This document shows, one piece after another, positions 44,450 to 45,658 of a stretch of DNA of 45,658 nucleotides. Origin of the DNA: Zetaproteobacteria bacterium CG06_land_8_20_14_3_00_59_53 (GTDB taxonomy: Bacteria; Pseudomonadota; Zetaproteobacteria; Mariprofundales; Mariprofundaceae); assembly GCA_002779605.1 (NCBI GenBank), contig PEWE01000024.1, positions 1-45,658 of the forward strand, in the 5' to 3' direction. The position numbers and the translations under genes are program-made. Position 1 is the stretch's first letter. Every line of letters starts with the position of its first letter. A model generated the notes under the pieces. That model saw only the letters and a list, made by a program, of their open reading frames with translations. It was not told where the DNA came from and made no database searches.

Positions 44450-44542
44450 TCGCCGCCCGTCAGTCAAATGTTGCATAACGATGACAGGCGGTAGTTAAAT
44501 CCGGTGTTGCATTTCCCTTTGGGGGCAATATGATTCCGGTCC

Positions 44543-44570
44543 CCGCGGAAAGCGCGGTCGCTCTTTACAA
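44543..44570 (+). promoter_or_regulatory. rRNA leader boxB-boxA antitermination site
   Basis: A boxB-like hairpin ccgcg-gaaag-cgcgg (44543-44557) is followed at once by cgctctttacaa (44559-44570), close to the E. coli rrn boxA TGCTCTTTAACAA. The boxB-boxA order is as in E. coli rrn leaders and suggests NusB/NusE-dependent antitermination. Confidence 0.72.
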
Positions 44571-44712
44571 TTTGTGGTTTTTGCTTGAGCTGTGAACGTG
44601 TCGGGTCATCTTGATTTGATGGAGACCTCTGACACGAACGCAATCAAGTGTACGTGAAATGAGTAATTTCCGTCAATTAATCGGATGAGTTTTAACATAT
44701 AGGTAATAACTT

Positions 44713-45658
<946 letters not shown>

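Larger units (their letters stand above)
44142..44460. repeat. Four tandem 92-93-bp copies of an rRNA promoter module
   Basis: Units begin at about 44142, 44235, 44328 and 44420 (last is only its first 40 bases). Each contains gtgttgacgc, a -10, ttcgccgccc, a tgtga(a/g)c segment, a short gcctgattgaggc hairpin, then a ggattc-caagg-ga stretch and an A-rich tail. Units 2 and 3 are nearly identical; unit 4 shares the full promoter core; unit 1 is more diverged (spacer and -10 differ). Distances between -35 boxes are 93, 93 and 92 bases. Confidence 0.92.

Noticed and set aside
44142-44460. Possible CRISPR or other regularly spaced repeat array
   Set aside because: The intervening sequences are themselves duplicated, so there are no unique spacers; repeats hold -35/-10 boxes just before rRNA.

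Overview
This window is a stretch of ordinary, tightly packed bacterial chromosome: about 40 protein genes, two tRNAs, the SRP RNA and the 5' two thirds of a 16S rRNA gene. Gene content (SUF operon, hemD-hemB-hemX-hemY, bioFHCD, pssA-psd, 4.5S-type SRP RNA beside dnaX, stable-RNA promoters of sigma70 type) is that of a Gram-negative proteobacterium. The 16S start and overall style look to me like the Zetaproteobacteria (Mariprofundus-like iron oxidisers), but that is recognition from memory and was not tested by alignment. I see no insertion sequence, integrase, prophage or CRISPR array.

Layout. 65-3749 (minus): a PolA-type 5'-3' exonuclease on its own, then dnaX-ybaB-recR read right to left. 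3816-4259: SRP RNA, a compact element of five hairpins, and tRNA-Ser. 4337-7995 (minus): a hypothetical gene, hemA, prfA and prmC in one operon. 8214-9152 (plus): an M23 cell-wall endopeptidase-type protein. 9235-13371: maeB (minus), a panE-like reductase, pyrophosphatase and tRNA-Val (plus). 13464-15987 (minus): flavoprotein, MscS channel, Rieske protein. 16105-20117 (minus): hemD-hemB-hemX-hemY. 20255-22426 (plus): recQ. 22564-23607 (minus): comF-grxC. 23585-27051 (plus): bioF-bioH-bioC-bioD, then a single-domain response regulator and gltX.

29084-32528 is the most notable part: an RpfF-type enzyme (diffusible signal factor synthase family) converges on an RpfC-type hybrid sensor kinase with five or six membrane segments, so this chromosome carries a DSF-like cell-cell signalling pair. 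In the synthase, one of the two glutamates known to be catalytic in RpfF is replaced by aspartate. 32575-39179 (minus) is a full SUF iron-sulfur assembly operon headed by an Rrf2/IscR-like regulator with an IscR-type box over its own promoter. 39273-43340 holds a creatininase-family gene, leuA with a previously unlisted leucine-rich leader peptide and attenuator, and psd-pssA; lipB lies before the rRNA region. From 44142 four tandem copies of a 92-93 bp promoter module lead into the rRNA leader (boxB/boxA-like) and 16S.

A theme runs across regions: at least seven first-in-operon genes (7995, 12585, 14654, 20117, 32528, 41826, 43340) have a plausible -10 box only 6-7 bases before the start codon and no Shine-Dalgarno sequence, so leaderless mRNAs may be common here. 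Functions are inferred from motifs and remembered families; no database search was possible.
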